Of a stretch of 64,000 nt of DNA, positions 52,524-61,569 are shown piece after piece. The DNA is from Bacteroidetes bacterium 43-93 (GTDB taxonomy: Bacteria > Bacteroidota > Bacteroidia > Chitinophagales > Chitinophagaceae). Numbering within the stretch: the stretch's first letter is position 1; each line of letters begins with the position of its first letter. The notes under the pieces were generated by a model, which did no database searches, had not been told where the DNA came from, and worked only from the letters and a program-made list of their open reading frames with translations. The DNA lies in contig MKUO01000018.1 in the NCBI GenBank assembly GCA_001897855.1, forward strand, positions 403,603 to 467,602, written 5' to 3'. The translations under genes were made by a program, and so were the position numbers.

Positions 52524-53441
52524 TCAAAACAGGAAATAAAGGCCCGCTTCAGATTTAAATGTATTATTTACCAGCCCCGATGCATAGTGCTGGTATAGTG
52601 GCTGATATACTAATACCTGTGCCCCATACCTTTTATAAGTTGCCTGTACACCACCAAATAGGTACACCCTGTTGCCGCCGGTCATATCGTTCGCCCAGCG
52701 GAGACTGTAATTATCATAATCTGCAGATGCATATTCATAGCGACTACCTATCTGCGGTATCAGGCTGATCTGCTTCCATGTAAAAGTTTTAAAAGCCACT
52801 AAGCCGCATTGCACACGGTTACCAAATTTGTATTTTTCAGAGTTTGCAGTTGGCAATACCCCGGATGCATCCAGGTTTAGGCCGAAGCTGTTGTATTGCA
52901 CCGTGTAATTTGTATTTACGATAAAGTCGTAAGAGCCTGTGCCCGGCTGCATATTGGGCAGGGTTTCTTCAGCTCTGATCGACTGTTTATCATACCGGCC
53001 GGTTGGCAGTTTTACACCACCGCCCAGCAGCAGGGTATGCTGTATCTTTCTGCCATTGCAGTTGGCCCCGGTAACTCTGTAGTTGGCAAGCAAGGTAATA
53101 TCACCAATACCGCTGCTTATTGTTTTAGTATTATCCTCTACCCTATTGTTGGCTATATAAGGTACAAATGCGTATGCCTGTATCCTTTTAGAAATATTGT
53201 ACCTGCCCCATAACTGAAGGGTACGGTAGGTCTCTTTAGAAACCGATTCCATGCTTTCGCCCGGCTCTGCTTCGTGTGTACTTTCAAATGTGCGGTATTG
53301 ATACTGGATGCCGGCGAAATTGTTAGCTATCTGCGGCAGGATTCCCAGGTATTGATTGCTGGCAGAGCAGCCGCAAACATTGCAGGCAAACGAGACATTA
53401 TAGATAGTTAAAGATAGCAGGACTATGAGTAGCTTTTTCAT
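52524..53441 (-). CDS. Outer-membrane transporter-like protein with N-terminal CxxCxC
   Basis: This 305-residue protein has a signal peptide (about 1-19) followed by ACNVCGCSASNQYLGILPQ, a Cys-rich start characteristic of a Bacteroidota outer-membrane family. A beta-barrel pattern follows, ending in LYFLF. Palindrome A at 53464-53485 lies directly upstream, which links it to the NO module. A metal-uptake role has been proposed for relatives by position, not shown. Confidence 0.72.
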   Translation of the reverse strand: MKKLLIVLLSLTIYNVSFACNVCGCSASNQYLGILPQIANNFAGIQYQYRTFESTHEAEPGESMESVSKETYRTLQLWGRYNISKRIQAYAFVPYIANNRVEDNTKTISSGIGDITLLANYRVTGANCNGRKIQHTLLLGGGVKLPTGRYDKQSIRAEETLPNMQPGTGSYDFIVNTNYTVQYNSFGLNLDASGVLPTANSEKYKFGNRVQCGLVAFKTFTWKQISLIPQIGSRYEYASADYDNYSLRWANDMTGGNRVYLFGGVQATYKRYGAQVLVYQPLYQHYASGLVNNTFKSEAGLYFLF

Positions 53442-53463
53442 AGTTCAAAGCTATCATGGGTAA

Positions 53464-53485
53464 TAAAGGATAAATATGTCCTTTG
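53464..53485. promoter_or_regulatory. NsrR-like palindrome A upstream of the outer-membrane gene
   Basis: TAAAGGATAAA pairs with its complement-like arm TATGTCCTTTG. The left end lies 22 bases before the start codon of the gene at 53441 on the minus strand. The shape matches the sites at 40985 and 43796. Confidence 0.6.
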
Positions 53486-53611
53486 ATAGTCTTTTAACTG
53501 ATTGTGGTCATTTTTTTAATTCGTGGTAACGTAATAGGAACCTGGTAACTAAGGTATTGTATACGACTCAAGTCGCAATTGCAAGGTTTTGCTGAGCTTG
53601 TAGGCGAACAA

Positions 53612-55042
53612 TCATTTGTAGCTATATATACTTACATTCTCTCCCTCCATAAAGCCCTTATCAAAAACAGCCTGTTGTTTAAGCAATAAAGAATCAGGAA
53701 TATTCTCAGGTGGCTTATTACTAATGATCAGAAAATTACTACCTTCTGTTAGTCTCTTATTCACTCGCTGTTGAATGGTATCTTTAGAAATATCCATGTA
53801 CCATAAACTGTAGGATTCGTCTTTCCCTGTGGCAACATCATAATACTTCTTGCCGGTATATGCGCTTATACCCGGCCTGCAAATGGGACTAAGGATAAGT
53901 ACGTCTTTACCCAACGCATGCTGCTCCAGGTACTTAGCCACGTATTTAGATTCTGAATAAGGGTAAAGAATATCCTTCACATAAGCGTATGCTCCGTTTA
54001 CAAATTGAATGCTTAAAACAACTAATATCAGTCGTTTTGAAAAGTTAGAAACCTGGCTATAACACAACCAGTAGCAACCAATAAAGGCAAAGTAGAAAAA
54101 ACCAAAGTACCTGGCGCCATAGGTTAATGGCAGGAAATAATATACCGCACAATAAAGCATCGTAAAGCAATAAAACAAGATCATTGCCATTTTACTTTTC
54201 CTGAACACTACGGCAGGCAATACCAATGCTAATATAGATAGTAATAGCTGCAGTGCGCCAGGCAGTGAGGTGTAGATAAATCTATTGGCAGTATTATATG
54301 CCAAATAATTGGGCGTAGTAACCAGGCCTTTAAGACAAGGTGATAATGTCTTTACAATTCTGTCCAAAGAAAAAGAACTTGAGTGCTCGTAGCTTAAAAA
54401 CTTCTGGCCGTAAGTAACAGGAGGTATGATCGAACATACCGAAATTGCAAATCCAATCAATACGATCAGAACAGCCCCAAATCTTTTTGATGTGCTAATC
54501 TGCATCCAGCCCCCCCTTTCCACAATGATGTATGTGATAAAGAAAGCTCCACTTAACGCTAAACCAAACAGGTGTGTATTTGCCATTAAGAAGATAAGCA
54601 CTGCCATTGAAATGACCCGTTCTTTATGATGGGTGTATATGGTGATTATGGCCATTAAGAGCAGCATACAAATACCATAATTACGGCTAATGACGTTGTA
54701 CTCATATAGCATGAAATAGCCGAAGATGATCAATAGCTTTTCTATAAAAGACAGTGGTGATTTAAGAACCAGGTAAACGGTAGCCGTACTTATGACAATA
54801 TGCAACAGCTGCATACCCATCACATTCGCTGTTATACGGGTAACGCCAAACAAAAGAATGTTCCAAAGCAACGGATGCCCCTCGTAGCGGCAATGCTGCA
54901 ACATGCTCACAAACGTACTGCTATCTCTTGCCAGCAAAAAATGGTGCGCCTCATCAAGCCAAACCTCGTGTGTATAAATACCCACGAGGCTTAGCAAAAT
55001 ATAAACAGCTAAAACGATCTTATTCTTGTTCTCGTTTGCCAA
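53612..55042 (-). CDS. GT39-like integral membrane glycosyltransferase
   Basis: This is a 476-residue multi-helix protein with about 11-12 hydrophobic segments. VWLDEAHHFLLARDSS (27-42) holds the Asp-Glu in the first luminal loop that GT39/ArnT-like enzymes use with polyprenyl-phosphate sugars. The C-terminal 110 residues are soluble. It could glycosylate a protein or envelope polymer. No neighbour reveals the acceptor. Confidence 0.68.
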   Translation of the reverse strand: MANENKNKIVLAVYILLSLVGIYTHEVWLDEAHHFLLARDSSTFVSMLQHCRYEGHPLLWNILLFGVTRITANVMGMQLLHIVISTATVYLVLKSPLSFIEKLLIIFGYFMLYEYNVISRNYGICMLLLMAIITIYTHHKERVISMAVLIFLMANTHLFGLALSGAFFITYIIVERGGWMQISTSKRFGAVLIVLIGFAISVCSIIPPVTYGQKFLSYEHSSSFSLDRIVKTLSPCLKGLVTTPNYLAYNTANRFIYTSLPGALQLLLSILALVLPAVVFRKSKMAMILFYCFTMLYCAVYYFLPLTYGARYFGFFYFAFIGCYWLCYSQVSNFSKRLILVVLSIQFVNGAYAYVKDILYPYSESKYVAKYLEQHALGKDVLILSPICRPGISAYTGKKYYDVATGKDESYSLWYMDISKDTIQQRVNKRLTEGSNFLIISNKPPENIPDSLLLKQQAVFDKGFMEGENVSIYSYK

Positions 55043-55100
55043 TAGTGAAAAAGTTTCACCTAAAAATAGGCTTTACTTATTCAGGTCGGTAATAAGTACT

Positions 55101-56789
55101 TTACTTTTTATTGAACTTAGTTTGCTGTATTGTCCCGTCATTGGCAACAGCCTCTATAATGTACATCCCCGGCGATAATGACCGCACATCTATATGGTTG
55201 CTTTTGGTTTCCATTAGCTTTTTACCATCCTGGGTATATATGGTAGCGCTTTGCAGGCCTGCTGATTTAATGTTTATATAATCGGATGTAGGATTGGGAT
55301 AAATTTCAAAGCTTGCAGTATGTTGCCCCGGGTCTGTAATACCTACAGGATTGATCTCCATTCTCCACAATGCTGATGGCGACTGCCCGGTATTGTAAGA
55401 GTTGTTGAACAGTATGTATTTGCCAAACGGCACAATGGGCGAACCCATAAGCGTATAATCTTCCTGAAATGCCAGCTGACCGCTCGCATTGGGCAGATCA
55501 TGTCTTACCGTATTGGCCACCGTACCATCCGTGCTCCATATATCTACATTAACAATACTGCTATTCTTCCAGCGAACAGCCTTAAAGAACATACGGGTGC
55601 CGGCTACAACCATTTGCGCAGGACTTGTACTTGTTAAACTGTTGTCCAGGTCCATAAATATTTTAGTACCGGATGGCGTACCGTCGCTTTGCCACAACTC
55701 CTGCCCGGTGGCAGTTGAGTATGCCGAAAAATAAAGCCTTCCTTTAAAAGCGGTTAGCCATGCCGGCTTCGGACGATAGCTCAGGTAAGATCCTAAAGGT
55801 TCTGCCTCCCACACCTTCCTGGTACCTGCCGCGGTGCCATCCGTTTCATATATTCCTTCTTTATTTGATGGAATGGCTCGCGCATAGAAATATAATTTAC
55901 CATTCAGTTCTGCATAGTCCGACATGTTGATCAAACTGTCTTTCAAAAGAACAGTTCCTGCAGCCGTGCCATCCGTCATCCATATTGCTGTATCAAACGG
56001 AACGGCAGCTGCGTTAAAAATTATTTTGTTACCGAATGGGATAAGATTAGATGGGTTGCTGCCAACACCCAGTATCGTATTCAGGTCGGCCAGTATTTGT
56101 GTGCCAGCTTCGGTACCATCAGATATCCAGAGCTCATTGCCATGTGTATCATCATCTGCCGGAAATATAAGCTTGCCATTAATGGTCGCCAACTCATAGG
56201 TGGTTTGATTTACCGCATTGGTATATGGATGAGGATTAATATCCTTCACCTTTTTCGTCCCGGCCCTTGTGCCATCGCTGCTATATAATTCAAAGCCGTT
56301 GTAGAAATTCTCTGTTGCAAAAAAGTACAGCTTGCCATTCATAGCTACCAGCGCTTTTTTATCGTAACTATGCTGATCGGCCATCGCGTATAACTCCAGG
56401 CTGTCACTTATCTCATTTACACGCCCACCTCCTGAGAAATTGATGCCATCCGTATAACATAGGAAATTATGCCATCCGGCAGAGCTGGTATTTGGCTGAT
56501 CGATATAATAGACCTTATTATTCAAAACAACCGGGTTATGGATCTGGGCAGTAGATATCGCCAGGTCAACAGGTTTGGTTCCTGTGGCGGTACCATCTGT
56601 AGTAATAATGCCATTGCCCGATGGTATACCGATGAAGGACACGAGTCTGTTATTGTACATAACAACCTCCCGCATGGGGCTGGCATAGCCGAAATCAGGG
56701 CCGGTGGACAGGTCATTAACAAATTCGGGTACCTGCGCTATGCTACCTGCAGCTGTACAGGCAAAAACTAATGTAAAAAGTGACTTCAT
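55101..56789 (-). CDS. ELWxxDGT-repeat protein with T9SS-A sorting tail
   Basis: This protein starts at ATG 56789 (562 residues). It has a signal peptide (about 1-19, MKSLFTLVFACTAAGSIAQV), then several repeats of the form ELWxSDGTxxGT (ELWISDGTEAGT, ELWQSDGTPSGT, IYETDGTAAGT), typical of propeller-like adhesins, and a type IX tail (FEIYPNPTSDYINI, SATIYTQDGKKLME). It should be exported to the surface. Confidence 0.85.
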   Translation of the reverse strand: MKSLFTLVFACTAAGSIAQVPEFVNDLSTGPDFGYASPMREVVMYNNRLVSFIGIPSGNGIITTDGTATGTKPVDLAISTAQIHNPVVLNNKVYYIDQPNTSSAGWHNFLCYTDGINFSGGGRVNEISDSLELYAMADQHSYDKKALVAMNGKLYFFATENFYNGFELYSSDGTRAGTKKVKDINPHPYTNAVNQTTYELATINGKLIFPADDDTHGNELWISDGTEAGTQILADLNTILGVGSNPSNLIPFGNKIIFNAAAVPFDTAIWMTDGTAAGTVLLKDSLINMSDYAELNGKLYFYARAIPSNKEGIYETDGTAAGTRKVWEAEPLGSYLSYRPKPAWLTAFKGRLYFSAYSTATGQELWQSDGTPSGTKIFMDLDNSLTSTSPAQMVVAGTRMFFKAVRWKNSSIVNVDIWSTDGTVANTVRHDLPNASGQLAFQEDYTLMGSPIVPFGKYILFNNSYNTGQSPSALWRMEINPVGITDPGQHTASFEIYPNPTSDYINIKSAGLQSATIYTQDGKKLMETKSNHIDVRSLSPGMYIIEAVANDGTIQQTKFNKK

Positions 56790-56925
56790 TTTCACGGATT
56801 TTTTGAAGCAGGCAAGATAGGTTATTGGCTTTAAGTTAATAACATACATTCGACGAAAGGTGCGATTCGTTCGATTAAGAATTTCTTATCCTATTTAGAT
56901 GAAAAATATTAGTGACATTTCGATT

Positions 56926-57180
56926 TTAAACTTCCAACAACAGATCTACAGCCGCACCAATCAGGAAATCGCGGGATGCGCTAACATTCTCTTTATTGAC
57001 CGGGTAATTAATTATAGGTTCAGCCATTAATTGATAAATTTTTTCTACTTTTTCATCAGTATCCCAACTTCCATCTAAAAACTCAAGTGCAAGTACCGTC
57101 ATATGTAAATACATTTGCTTCTCCTGTAGATTATCCGTAACTAGAAAAGGAACTTTATCCAGATTTAATATTACTGTCAT
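56926..57180 (-). CDS. Small hypothetical protein coupled to the CHU_C gene
   Basis: This 84-residue frame starts with the ATG overlapping the CHU_C gene's stop by four bases (57177-57180), which suggests translational coupling. It is acidic, without a signal sequence or membrane helix, and has no recognised motif. The coupling and the lack of any other gene here support it. Confidence 0.5.
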   Translation of the reverse strand: MTVILNLDKVPFLVTDNLQEKQMYLHMTVLALEFLDGSWDTDEKVEKIYQLMAEPIINYPVNKENVSASRDFLIGAAVDLLLEV

Positions 57181-59876
57181 CTCATCAATGTAATATCACC
57201 CTTAAACAAATGCACTTGTTTTTTTGTGTCAACAACCTTTATATAATAGGAATAAGTACCTATCTCAGCCTCATGATTATCAAACGTACCATTCCATTTT
57301 TCCAGTGGGTCATTTGTTCTAAATATTACCTGCCCCCATCGATTTGCTATAGCAAAAGAATAAGAACTGATATCGCAGTAGATCATAGCGCCTATCTTAT
57401 CATTCAATCCATCATTATTGGGTGAAAACGCAGTCGGAACTATAATATTGCAATTGCAGTATTCTTCATCTACTTTGATTGTATCCTCAAACAAACCACA
57501 TACCGTTGTTGCTTTTAAAGAATACACACCACTCTCAGTAACTGTATATGTTTTACCAATAGAACCATCCTGCCAGCTAAGCGGTGCATCATGAATGTCA
57601 GTACTTAATATCAGCTTATCATCATGGCAGATAGTAGTATCATTACCTAAGAAAAAGTAATAGTTCAACACCTTAATATCCTCTTCAGTAATTGCCGTAC
57701 AACCATCAAGAGTTGCAGACAATCTATAGACACCTGAATTAGCCGTAGTAATATTGTATATTGTAAAAGCTGAGTCTTGAGAAGTAAACCCAAATGGTCC
57801 TTGCCAATTATAAATAACATTGGTAGAAGATGTAGTTGCTGCAACATGCAACGTACCTCCTTCACACACCGGATTATCTATAACGATCTGTAGGTTCTGC
57901 GGCAATGGCTTTACTATAACATCTACGCTGTCTTCTATAAAACAGCCATTAGGCGATGTAATAATTATATGATAGAATCCATTGTTCCCAATCGTTGGTT
58001 TCAATACAACTGCATTTTGCATTGAAGACGTGTAATTATTGGGTCCATACCATTTATAAGATGTACCAGGATCACTCGGTGTACTCCTAAGCTCTATAGA
58101 ATCAAGTTCACATACAGGACTATTCGTATTTAATGTAACGGGGGTTGGTTTATGATTAACAGTAACATCCAAAGTATCGTTATGCAAGCAGCCATCCCTG
58201 TTGTAAGTAAGGATATACTTACCTGCATCAACGTCACTGACATTTGGGACATCTACGCTATCAGTTGTATCCGCCAATGTCGGCCCCAACCAGGTAAGCA
58301 TAGTGTTAGTACTCGATGTATAACCGTAAAGCTTTAATGTATCACCATCGCAAACCGGACTGTTAGATGAAGTAATAATATTCCTCGGCAATGGTTTTAC
58401 AGCCACATTGATTGTGTCTTTTTGCAGACAGAAGGTCCCCAGGGAAGCGGTAACAATGTAGTCCCCCGACATCGCAGAATCAGTGACTGCTACCGCCGTG
58501 TCTTTTACTGACGAGCTAAATGTCAGGGGGCCAGTCCAGCTGTAGTTTGCGCCATTAGTACTATTTGTACAATTTAGTTTAAGGCTATCTGGTTCGCAAA
58601 TAGGAGCATTAGATGACGCTGTTATCGGCAACGGCATTGTATGTACAATTGCAATAGTGGTATCGCTAGCGTAACAACCATATAGATATGACCTCACTAT
58701 ATATCGTCCACTATCCGATACTTGTGTAGTATTTATTACGGCATTTTGACCGTTAAGGGTATTGCCAGTTGGACCGTACCATATGTAAGACAACCCTGAT
58801 GATGAATTCGTAGCGCTCAGTTGCAATGCCGTGCCGGCACATATAGGGCCATTGTTAGCCGCTGTAGGCTTCGGAGGATTAATGATTCCCAGTTTAATAT
58901 TCTTACTATTAACGGAACTGTCAACGACATTGCTTGAAAGGATCCTGATTTTATAACCAGTACCCGAAAACACGGTGTTGGGTATTACACATTTTATAGT
59001 ACCTGCTAAGGTCGAGTTTAATGTACCGATAATTATGGGGCTTGTGAAGTGTCCGTTACTATCTGACAACTGCGCACTAAAAATATTCCCGGTATTAAAA
59101 GTAAAACCGGGTTTTATAGTAAATGGTACGTTAAAGGTATCTCCCGCACACAACAGCGTATCAGAAAAATTGAGGTATATCTTGTTATCCAGCAAAACCA
59201 CGACAGAATCAATGTAGTAATATGCAAAATCCATTGTTCCCGTAAGCAATGTATCACTGATTACTGTAGAATCCTTGTAATCCCCGATTACCATATTGTC
59301 AAAGGCTGAATCAGCCACAAAAGTCTTGACCACTCTTACCCAGTTTGACTTATCGGTGATAATACTATCGTCATAGCTTACCTGCGGAGTAACATGTAAC
59401 GTCCGATAATCATTAGTTATCGTTGTACTTGGCCCGTTATCATAAAACCAGACCCCCAAGCCATCCGCTGCATATTTTGAATTGTCTCCAAGAGAAACAG
59501 ACATAGAAACCTGGTATCGTCCTCCTGGAATCATAGGGGTTATGGCTCTTGCCAGGTACTCTTTATAGTCAGAATAGTGAACACCCCCGGAGTAAGCATA
59601 TAGCCCCATATACGCGTTTCCGCTAACAGGATACTGGTATCCGAAAATATTACTCGGTACGCCTACCGTTAAGTACATATGGCAAATGTTCAGGTAATCG
59701 ACCGTACCATTATGATAACTACGCCAGCCATAACAATTAGCAGATTCGCTTGGGCCACCGGGACAATAGCTGTAATATTCGAAGTCTCCGTTAGGAACTA
59801 AATTCTGAGCATGTCCTTTATTTATTGTAGCCAGTACAGAAAATACCACTACCAGCAAATATGAATACAGCTTCAT
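57177..59876 (-). CDS. Large secreted protein with Ig-like/PKD repeats and CHU_C tail
   Basis: This 899-residue protein has a signal peptide (about 1-23), a lectin-like N-terminal domain (about 25-230), several Ig-like/PKD repeats of about 80 residues (each with NxPxCxGD / SSGLxYxWxGP cores), and the gliding-associated CHU_C domain (about 810-899; VPTAFSPNNDGLND, FAIANRWGQVIF). It is a type B T9SS cargo. Cys pairs in the repeats may form disulfides. Confidence 0.85.
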   Translation of the reverse strand: MKLYSYLLVVVFSVLATINKGHAQNLVPNGDFEYYSYCPGGPSESANCYGWRSYHNGTVDYLNICHMYLTVGVPSNIFGYQYPVSGNAYMGLYAYSGGVHYSDYKEYLARAITPMIPGGRYQVSMSVSLGDNSKYAADGLGVWFYDNGPSTTITNDYRTLHVTPQVSYDDSIITDKSNWVRVVKTFVADSAFDNMVIGDYKDSTVISDTLLTGTMDFAYYYIDSVVVLLDNKIYLNFSDTLLCAGDTFNVPFTIKPGFTFNTGNIFSAQLSDSNGHFTSPIIIGTLNSTLAGTIKCVIPNTVFSGTGYKIRILSSNVVDSSVNSKNIKLGIINPPKPTAANNGPICAGTALQLSATNSSSGLSYIWYGPTGNTLNGQNAVINTTQVSDSGRYIVRSYLYGCYASDTTIAIVHTMPLPITASSNAPICEPDSLKLNCTNSTNGANYSWTGPLTFSSSVKDTAVAVTDSAMSGDYIVTASLGTFCLQKDTINVAVKPLPRNIITSSNSPVCDGDTLKLYGYTSSTNTMLTWLGPTLADTTDSVDVPNVSDVDAGKYILTYNRDGCLHNDTLDVTVNHKPTPVTLNTNSPVCELDSIELRSTPSDPGTSYKWYGPNNYTSSMQNAVVLKPTIGNNGFYHIIITSPNGCFIEDSVDVIVKPLPQNLQIVIDNPVCEGGTLHVAATTSSTNVIYNWQGPFGFTSQDSAFTIYNITTANSGVYRLSATLDGCTAITEEDIKVLNYYFFLGNDTTICHDDKLILSTDIHDAPLSWQDGSIGKTYTVTESGVYSLKATTVCGLFEDTIKVDEEYCNCNIIVPTAFSPNNDGLNDKIGAMIYCDISSYSFAIANRWGQVIFRTNDPLEKWNGTFDNHEAEIGTYSYYIKVVDTKKQVHLFKGDITLMR

Positions 59877-59957
59877 GTGATCGTAGAATGATAGAATACA
59901 ATTTAGGAATTTTAATGTAGTATAATACTCATCTCCCCGGTTATCTACTTAGCGCTT

Positions 59958-61568
59958 CTAAATAAGCGGCAAACCCAACTCTTTAAGAAACGCATTGTGT
60001 TTTTCTCTTGCCTTGTTGGCTTTCTTCTCAATAGCAACCAACTGTGCATGCACTTTTTTTAGATCGATGGGCTGCTCTGATGTGGCTGTGCTTACGTAGC
60101 GTGATATATTGAGGTTGAAATCGTTCTTCTCAATTTCTTCCATCGATACGCGGCGGGAATAACGGTCTTCCTGTTTGCGGTATTGATAAGTGTCTACAAT
60201 TTTTTGGATGTGCCCCTCGTTCAGGCTGTTTTGTCTTTTGCCTTTATCAAAATGCTCGGCGGCATTAATGAACAACACATCATCGGGTTTTTTGCATTTT
60301 TTGAGTACCAGTATGCATACGGGTATGCCGGTAGAATAAAACAGGTTGGCAGGCAGGCCTATCACGGTATCTATATGCCCGTCTTTGAGCAGCTTGGTAC
60401 GGATGCGTTCTTCCGCACCACCACGAAAGAGCACGCCATGCGGAAGAATGATGGCCATAACACCCTCTGATGAAAGGAAGTGCAGGCCATGCAGCAGGAA
60501 GGCAAAATCTGCGGCCGACTTTGGCGCCAGCCCATGACTTTTGAAACGGAAATCATCGCCCATTGCTTCTGTAGGCTCCCACCTGTAACTAAATGGCGGG
60601 TTGGCTACGATGGCATCGAACTGCATTTTTTTGGCTGGGTTCATCTCGTTGAGTATGTCCCAGTCGTTGAGCAGGGTATCACCGTGGTGTATCTCAAATT
60701 CTGTATCCTTTACCCCATGCAGCAGCATATTCATGCGGGCAAGGTTGTAAGTGGTGATGTTCTTCTCCTGCCCGTATATCTTGCCAATGCTGCCGTTCGC
60801 TTCTTTCATCAGCTTACGCACATTGAGCAACAGGGAACCCGAACCGCAGGCAAAGTCCAGCACCTTTTCCAGTTTCTTTTTAGGACCCGTCTTGGGGTCC
60901 TGGCTGTCTAACACTACTATCTTTGATAGTATGGTAGATAACTGCTGCGGGGTATAGAACTCTCCAGCTTTCTTGCCCGAGTTGGCGGCAAACTGGCCTA
61001 TGAGGTATTCATACGCATCGCCCAGCACATCGGTATCGGCAGAGAACTGTGCTATGCCTTCTGCTATTTTTTGTATGATGGTGCAGAGCCTTTTATTACG
61101 CTCTTCGTAGCCCCTGCCCAGTTTTTCAGAATTCAGGTTTATCTCTGAGAACAAGCCTTGAAATGTACTGTCGAAAGATTCGTTCTCTATATATTTAAAG
61201 CCTTTCTCCAGTGTTTTCAGCAGTTCGCCATCCTGTTTGCGTGCCAGTTCGGTGATATTGCTCCAGAGAAAATCAGGTTTTATTACATAATGCACTTTGC
61301 GGCGCATCAGCTTTTCAAATTCTTCAATATCTGCTTTATTGGCTTTGTACCATACAGCCAGCGCACTGCGTTTATCGTCTTTATCCAATACAGGATATTC
61401 CTTACCCAGTTCTTTTTTAACGGCAGCCTCGTAGTTATCACTCAGGTAGCGCAGGAAGAGGAAGGAAAGCATATAATCGCGGAAATCATCCGCATTCATA
61501 GCCCCGCGCAGATCGTCTGCTATCTTCCAGAGGGTTTTACCTAATTGTTGTTGTTCTACCGCTGTCAT
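59958..61568 (-). CDS. hsdM: Type I restriction-modification methylase subunit
   Basis: This 536-residue N6-adenine methylase has an HsdM N-terminal helical domain (1-150), SAM motif DFACGSGS (238-245) and catalytic NPPF (323-326). It methylates with HsdS to protect host DNA. It is the last gene of the visible operon, 1 base after the ATPase gene. Length and motifs are standard. Confidence 0.94.
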   Translation of the reverse strand: MTAVEQQQLGKTLWKIADDLRGAMNADDFRDYMLSFLFLRYLSDNYEAAVKKELGKEYPVLDKDDKRSALAVWYKANKADIEEFEKLMRRKVHYVIKPDFLWSNITELARKQDGELLKTLEKGFKYIENESFDSTFQGLFSEINLNSEKLGRGYEERNKRLCTIIQKIAEGIAQFSADTDVLGDAYEYLIGQFAANSGKKAGEFYTPQQLSTILSKIVVLDSQDPKTGPKKKLEKVLDFACGSGSLLLNVRKLMKEANGSIGKIYGQEKNITTYNLARMNMLLHGVKDTEFEIHHGDTLLNDWDILNEMNPAKKMQFDAIVANPPFSYRWEPTEAMGDDFRFKSHGLAPKSAADFAFLLHGLHFLSSEGVMAIILPHGVLFRGGAEERIRTKLLKDGHIDTVIGLPANLFYSTGIPVCILVLKKCKKPDDVLFINAAEHFDKGKRQNSLNEGHIQKIVDTYQYRKQEDRYSRRVSMEEIEKNDFNLNISRYVSTATSEQPIDLKKVHAQLVAIEKKANKAREKHNAFLKELGLPLI

Positions 61569-61569
61569 C

